Source: Acholeplasmataceae bacterium UBA6190 (GTDB taxonomy: Bacteria; Bacillota_I; Bacilli_A; Acholeplasmatales; Acholeplasmataceae). From it: DNA of 8,076 nucleotides. Below the pieces are notes generated by a model. It ran no database searches and was not told the DNA's origin. It was given only the letters and a program-made list of their open reading frames with translations. The DNA is taken from positions 4,527 through 12,602 of the forward strand of contig DITG01000005.1 of the NCBI GenBank assembly GCA_002422045.1. Reading direction: 5' to 3'. Below are positions 5,755-8,076 of the stretch, piece after piece. How positions within the stretch are numbered: the first letter of the stretch is position 1; every line of letters begins with the position of its first letter. The translations under genes and the position numbers were made by a program.

Positions 5755-6333
5755 CTACCAACTTGCACGTTCGACGTCATCTGGCTTGCTGATAAAACGC
5801 ACTTCAGCAAGCGCCATTTGACGCTCATTGTTTTTATCGATCACTTTTTCTCTTCTGCCAACCATCAGATGCCTGATCGCTTCCCATAGAAATACCCAAG
5901 ACAATAAAACCATGAAGTTACTGATGACTTTCATGATAGGTGTGGTTTGTTCTAAAATGATCAGAGAATCGATGACAAGAAGTGTGAAACCAGATAACAG
6001 AAACGCAAGCGCATAAAGCGTTTCATTTCTCAGTGCTGTCACTTTTTCCTTATATGAGAACCAGTAATAACGCTTGAGTGCGTCTCTGACATAGGATTTA
6101 TCGACTTTGTCTAAGTCTGGAATGACAAAGTTGATGATTAAGGGATAGATATTGGGAATCGGATCCGCGATGGTATCTAGGTACATAAAAATCTCACGAT
6201 TCAATAACTTTTTGTCCGAATAAGGTGAAAAAAGTTTGGATCGGTCATTGATGATGACATCCACGATGGCATTGCCTGCATCATCGATGTAATCCTTGTT
6301 GATAAAGTCTTTGGTCTGTTCTTTCTTTTTCAT
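5755..6333 (-). CDS. Uncharacterised two-helix protein with cytoplasmic head (FSPYS motif)
   Basis: A 192-residue protein: a soluble N-terminal part of about 100 residues, two membrane helices (about 105-127 and 135-153) and a charged C-terminal tail. The head holds Y-I-D-D-A-G-N-A-I (15-23), F-S-P-Y-S (35-39), L-N-R-E-I (44-48) and a helical segment ending YYWFSYKEK (89-97). The second helix is followed by L-W-E-A-I (149-153). I recall unnamed Bacillota proteins with the same order of features (FIDDA, FSPY, LN-D-I, WEA), so this is probably a conserved family, but I know of no function. Both ends should be cytoplasmic. The ribosome site (AGGAC, eight bases off) is modest. It is first in the second minus-strand cluster, with its own TATAAT box, and probably leads a five-gene transcript ending at 3954. 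Confidence 0.72.
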   Translation of the reverse strand: MKKKEQTKDFINKDYIDDAGNAIVDVIINDRSKLFSPYSDKKLLNREIFMYLDTIADPIPNIYPLIINFVIPDLDKVDKSYVRDALKRYYWFSYKEKVTALRNETLYALAFLLSGFTLLVIDSLIILEQTTPIMKVISNFMVLLSWVFLWEAIRHLMVGRREKVIDKNNERQMALAEVRFISKPDDVERASW

Positions 6334-6368
6334 GAGTGAGTCCTATTTCTGTAGTAACCTACGCTTCT

Positions 6369-6374
6369 ATTATA
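6369..6374 (-). promoter_or_regulatory. -10 box of the second minus-strand cluster
   Basis: A perfect TATAAT on the minus strand lies 36 bases before the ATG at 6333. The hexamer 17 bases up is TTATTT, a poor -35 that coincides with the T-run of the preceding gene's terminator. Transcription would start near 6362. Confidence 0.5.
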
Positions 6375-6387
6375 CATGAAAATGGAT

Positions 6388-6414
6388 AAAAAAATAAACC
6401 ATCCATAGGGATGG
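6388..6414 (-). terminator. Intrinsic terminator of the monocistronic GNAT gene
   Basis: On the minus strand a six-base-pair stem CCATCC / GGATGG (6414-6399) with a four-base CTAT loop is followed by TTTATTTTTTT (6398-6388). It starts 15 bases after the TAA stop at 6430 and separates this gene from the second cluster downstream. Confidence 0.82.
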
Positions 6415-6429
6415 CAAATGATGATCGTT

Positions 6430-6975
6430 TTATAAGGGTTTCGTCATCACATATTCCGAATAATAGATGCCATCAGTTTCTTTGATCGCATGTTTGAGTT
6501 CACTCGCAATCTCAAATCCTTTGGCCTGATAGAGTTTGATGGCTCTTTCGTTACCTTCAATCACTTCAAGCTCAAGGCGTTCGGCACCCCATGATTTGGA
6601 TAGATATATCATCTGATCCATCATGAGAGAACCAATCCCATATCCCCAAACCTTTTTCTGAATCGAGATGCCTAAGGTTGCCCGATGTTTCAGTTTGAGT
6701 TTTGTCTTTAAGCCAACATTGGAAACACCAACGATTTCATCACCGATGATTGCCAGAATCATGGCTTGACTCTCATGGCTGTTGATTGTCTCAATGAAAT
6801 GTGCTTCAGCTTCGATATCTTCTGGGCATTCAACAGGATATCTGAGTAGAAATCTGGACTCTCCTGTGACAAGTTTCAAATAGTCAAGTATTTCTTTGGC
6901 ATCACTTTTGAGTGGACTTCTGAGCATAAGTTTCAAACCATTTTTCAGTTGATAATGTTTTGTTTCAATGATCAT
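6430..6975 (-). CDS. GNAT-family N-acetyltransferase, RimJ/RimL-like type
   Basis: A 181-residue acetyltransferase of the larger GNAT type. After a short leading strand it has L-K-L-M-L-R-S-P-L-K-S-D-A-K (14-27), as in proteins that begin 'lrpl...Da'. The central strand I-L-A-I-I-G-D-E-I-V-G-V-S (73-85) is followed by G-I-S-I-Q-K-K-V-W-G-Y-G-I-G-S-L-M-M (102-119), the acetyl-CoA loop with G111-Y-G113-I-G115. The C-terminal L-E-V-I-E-G-N-E-R-A-I-K-L-Y-Q-A-K-G-F (136-154) is the classic N-x-x-A-x-x-L-Y-x-x-x-G-F signature. The acceptor is unknown; ribosomal-protein, amino-acid or polyamine substrates are all possible. The start is set by GGGAGGT seven bases upstream. It is monocistronic, with its own promoter and terminator, and divergent from the S41-type lipoprotein gene. 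Confidence 0.9.
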   Translation of the reverse strand: MIIETKHYQLKNGLKLMLRSPLKSDAKEILDYLKLVTGESRFLLRYPVECPEDIEAEAHFIETINSHESQAMILAIIGDEIVGVSNVGLKTKLKLKHRATLGISIQKKVWGYGIGSLMMDQMIYLSKSWGAERLELEVIEGNERAIKLYQAKGFEIASELKHAIKETDGIYYSEYVMTKPL

Positions 6976-7007
6976 GCTTAACCTCCCTATAGACCTTAAT
7001 TACTAGC

Positions 7008-7035
7008 ATTATACATCACTTAATCTTTCTATCAT
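7008..7035 (-). promoter_or_regulatory. Promoter of the monocistronic GNAT gene
   Basis: On the minus strand a -35-like ATGATA (7030-7035, four of six bases) is followed after 16 bases by a perfect TATAAT (7008-7013). The leader to the ATG at 6975 would be about 25 bases and holds GGGAGGT. Confidence 0.6.
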
Positions 7036-7042
7036 CTCAAAT

Positions 7043-7062
7043 AATCGTCAAGATTGATGATT
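7043..7062. promoter_or_regulatory. Near-perfect palindrome between divergent genes, possible operator
   Basis: AATCGTCAA, two bases (GA), then TTGATGATT form a 20-bp inverted repeat with a single unmatched pair. It lies between the minus-strand promoter at 7008-7035 and the plus-strand TATAAT at 7070, where a repressor dimer could affect both. It is not followed by a T-run that would mark it as a terminator on the plus strand for any gene. Function is inferred from position only. Confidence 0.35.
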
Positions 7063-7069
7063 TTTATTA

Positions 7070-7075
7070 TATAAT
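7070..7075 (+). promoter_or_regulatory. Candidate -10 box of the S41-type lipoprotein gene
   Basis: A perfect TATAAT 45 bases before the ATG at 7121. No good -35 lies 16-18 bases upstream; that position is occupied by the palindrome, which would fit a regulated promoter. A second option is CATAAT at 7079-7084 with TTGATG 19 bases up. Confidence 0.4.
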
Positions 7076-7120
7076 GGACATAATGATACTTTGAAAACAA
7101 ATAATACTGTGGGGGTAATT

Positions 7121-8076
7121 ATGAAGAAAAGCATCTGGTTGATTTTACTATTACTAATCCTGATGGGATGTCAGGAAATACCGGAAGTCACCGAAACACC
7201 TGAGGTGACTGAAACACCCATTGAAACCATGATCCAAGATGATGATTTTTTAAGTTTTTCTCAAGAGATGTCGGTTGTCGATAAAGCCACAGAATATGTG
7301 TTTCCTTCAGGAAATCTCGATCTCTTCAGTGACTCCAGATATCCTGGTATGACGTTTGTCGATGTTGAGGCGTTTATGGGGATGATGTCTCCAGGACTTC
7401 TTTCCTTTGATATCGATTTATCTGAAGTCATGTTCATCACTGTCCCTCTTTACGGTGAAGATGACACCTTACTTCACACATTCACTCTCAAAATCGATCC
7501 AACCAGAAACAGACTCACCTACAATGATTTCAATTTCTCCATCGCGATCTCAGGCGCTGGTCAGACACAATACGAATCTGATCTAAAACTGACTTCCTAC
7601 ACATCCTCTGATCCAAAACCACTTCAAATCGATTTGGATCCTTACGGGATCGATATACTGTTTGCAAATGGTAAGATTTACATGCCTTTCGATTTGGCCA
7701 ATCTGGTGCTCACAGGATACAGTATTACCTTATACCGATTTGGTGGCACGATTTATATCGTTGATGATTTTAATAACATGTCAACCATTCTTGAAGGTAT
7801 CAGTTTGACTCCTCCTCTTGAACAAAATCATTTAGTCGATTACACGACCCGGTTTACAGCTCTCATGTTTGACTATTTCTATGGTCTAAAAGATCACTAT
7901 GAAGTCGATTCCTATCTCCAAGAATTCCAAAACAAAAAGTTAGGCGAATCGACAACCATCGCCGGTTTTTCAGGAAAGTTTCAAGAATTCATCTATGATA
8001 CCGATGATCTCCATACGTCAATTGTCGATTATGGCTATGGGAGAACCCAAGTTTCTCAGATGATTCAACCACTTCC
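7121..8076 (+). CDS. Lipoprotein with S41-type peptidase domain, C-terminus beyond window
   Basis: An open frame of 318 full codons that continues past the right edge. It begins MKKSIWLILLLLILMGC, a lipoprotein signal with the lipidated cysteine at residue 17, so the protein should sit on the outer face of the membrane. A Pro/Glu/Val/Thr-rich linker (about 21-36) with a tandem PEVTET follows. Residues 40-215 are beta-rich, including I-D-I-L-F-A-N-G-K-I-Y-M-P-F and an L-Y-R-F-G-G-T-I-Y-I-V-D hairpin, like the region in front of the catalytic domain in other Bacillota S41 proteins. Then comes a helical part and D295-D-L-H-T-S300, the D-x-H-T motif that starts the S41 (C-terminal processing peptidase) domain. 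The catalytic Ser and Lys would lie beyond the edge. Start supported by GGGGGT five bases upstream. Likely role: surface proteolysis of unknown target. Confidence 0.75.
   Translation, partial: MKKSIWLILLLLILMGCQEIPEVTETPEVTETPIETMIQDDDFLSFSQEMSVVDKATEYVFPSGNLDLFSDSRYPGMTFVDVEAFMGMMSPGLLSFDIDLSEVMFITVPLYGEDDTLLHTFTLKIDPTRNRLTYNDFNFSIAISGAGQTQYESDLKLTSYTSSDPKPLQIDLDPYGIDILFANGKIYMPFDLANLVLTGYSITLYRFGGTIYIVDDFNNMSTILEGISLTPPLEQNHLVDYTTRFTALMFDYFYGLKDHYEVDSYLQEFQNKKLGESTTIAGFSGKFQEFIYDTDDLHTSIVDYGYGRTQVSQMIQPL
7181..7216 (+). repeat. Two 18-bp tandem units coding for PEVTET in the lipoprotein linker
   Basis: Codons 21-26 and 27-32 both read PEVTET, followed by a shortened PIET at 33-36. The DNA copies differ at several third positions (GAA GTC ACC versus GAG GTG ACT), so the peptide is kept while the DNA has drifted. 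The unit probably spaces the folded domain from the lipid anchor. Confidence 0.75.

Noticed and set aside
1..8076. CRISPR array, tRNA, rRNA, insertion sequence, prophage or toxin-antitoxin module
   Set aside because: No regularly spaced repeats, cloverleaf, conserved rRNA segments, transposase motifs or terminal inverted repeats were seen; the nucleotidyltransferase-like gene has no HEPN partner, so it is not called a toxin-antitoxin pair.
1..8076. TGA read as tryptophan (Mycoplasma code)
   Set aside because: TGA ends several intact genes, including two at ATGA overlaps, and all tryptophans in the genes are TGG.

Overview
The window looks like a piece of a low-GC (roughly 40% GC by eye) Bacillota/Mollicutes-type chromosome. 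TGA is used as a real stop (two ATGA start/stop overlaps depend on it) and tryptophan is always TGG, so this is not the TGA=Trp code of Mycoplasma. Compact operons, strong GGAGG-type ribosome sites, lipoproteins with Cys lipoboxes and several small membrane proteins fit an Acholeplasma-like or related Bacillota lineage. The exact lineage is an inference.

Layout: (a) 1-49, minus strand: the first codons of a gene running off the left edge, resembling a response regulator receiver domain that starts at TTG. (b) 170-3201, minus strand: a tight five-gene cluster read from an extended -10 promoter near 3234. In reading order it holds an eight-helix membrane protein, an Imm-5-like helical protein, a HAD phosphatase, a YhhN-family lysoplasmalogenase-like membrane protein and a GNAT acetyltransferase. 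(c) 3398-3904, plus strand: a small orphan lipoprotein with its own perfect TTGACA -35 box. (d) 3954-3982: a bidirectional terminator between convergent genes. (e) 3986-6333, minus strand: a second five-gene cluster holding a two-helix membrane protein with a conserved-looking cytoplasmic head, a six-helix membrane protein translationally coupled to a nucleotidyltransferase-like protein, a tiny two-helix protein and a second GNAT. (f) 6430-6975, minus strand: a monocistronic GNAT of another subfamily with its own promoter and terminator. (g) 7121 to the right edge, plus strand: a lipoprotein that enters an S41 (C-terminal processing) peptidase domain, divergent from the GNAT across a region holding a near-perfect palindrome.

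Functionally this is mostly housekeeping or accessory metabolism and envelope biology: small-molecule acetylation (three unrelated GNATs), phosphate-ester hydrolysis, ether-lipid turnover, surface lipoproteins and uncharacterised membrane proteins. I see no tRNA, rRNA, CRISPR, transposase, phage gene or recognisable defence system. The most interesting leads are the uncharacterised membrane-protein/nucleotidyltransferase pair, the Imm-5-like protein without a toxin, and the candidate regulatory repeats in front of the response-regulator-like gene and in the divergent promoter region. There is no gene-free stretch longer than 300 bases.
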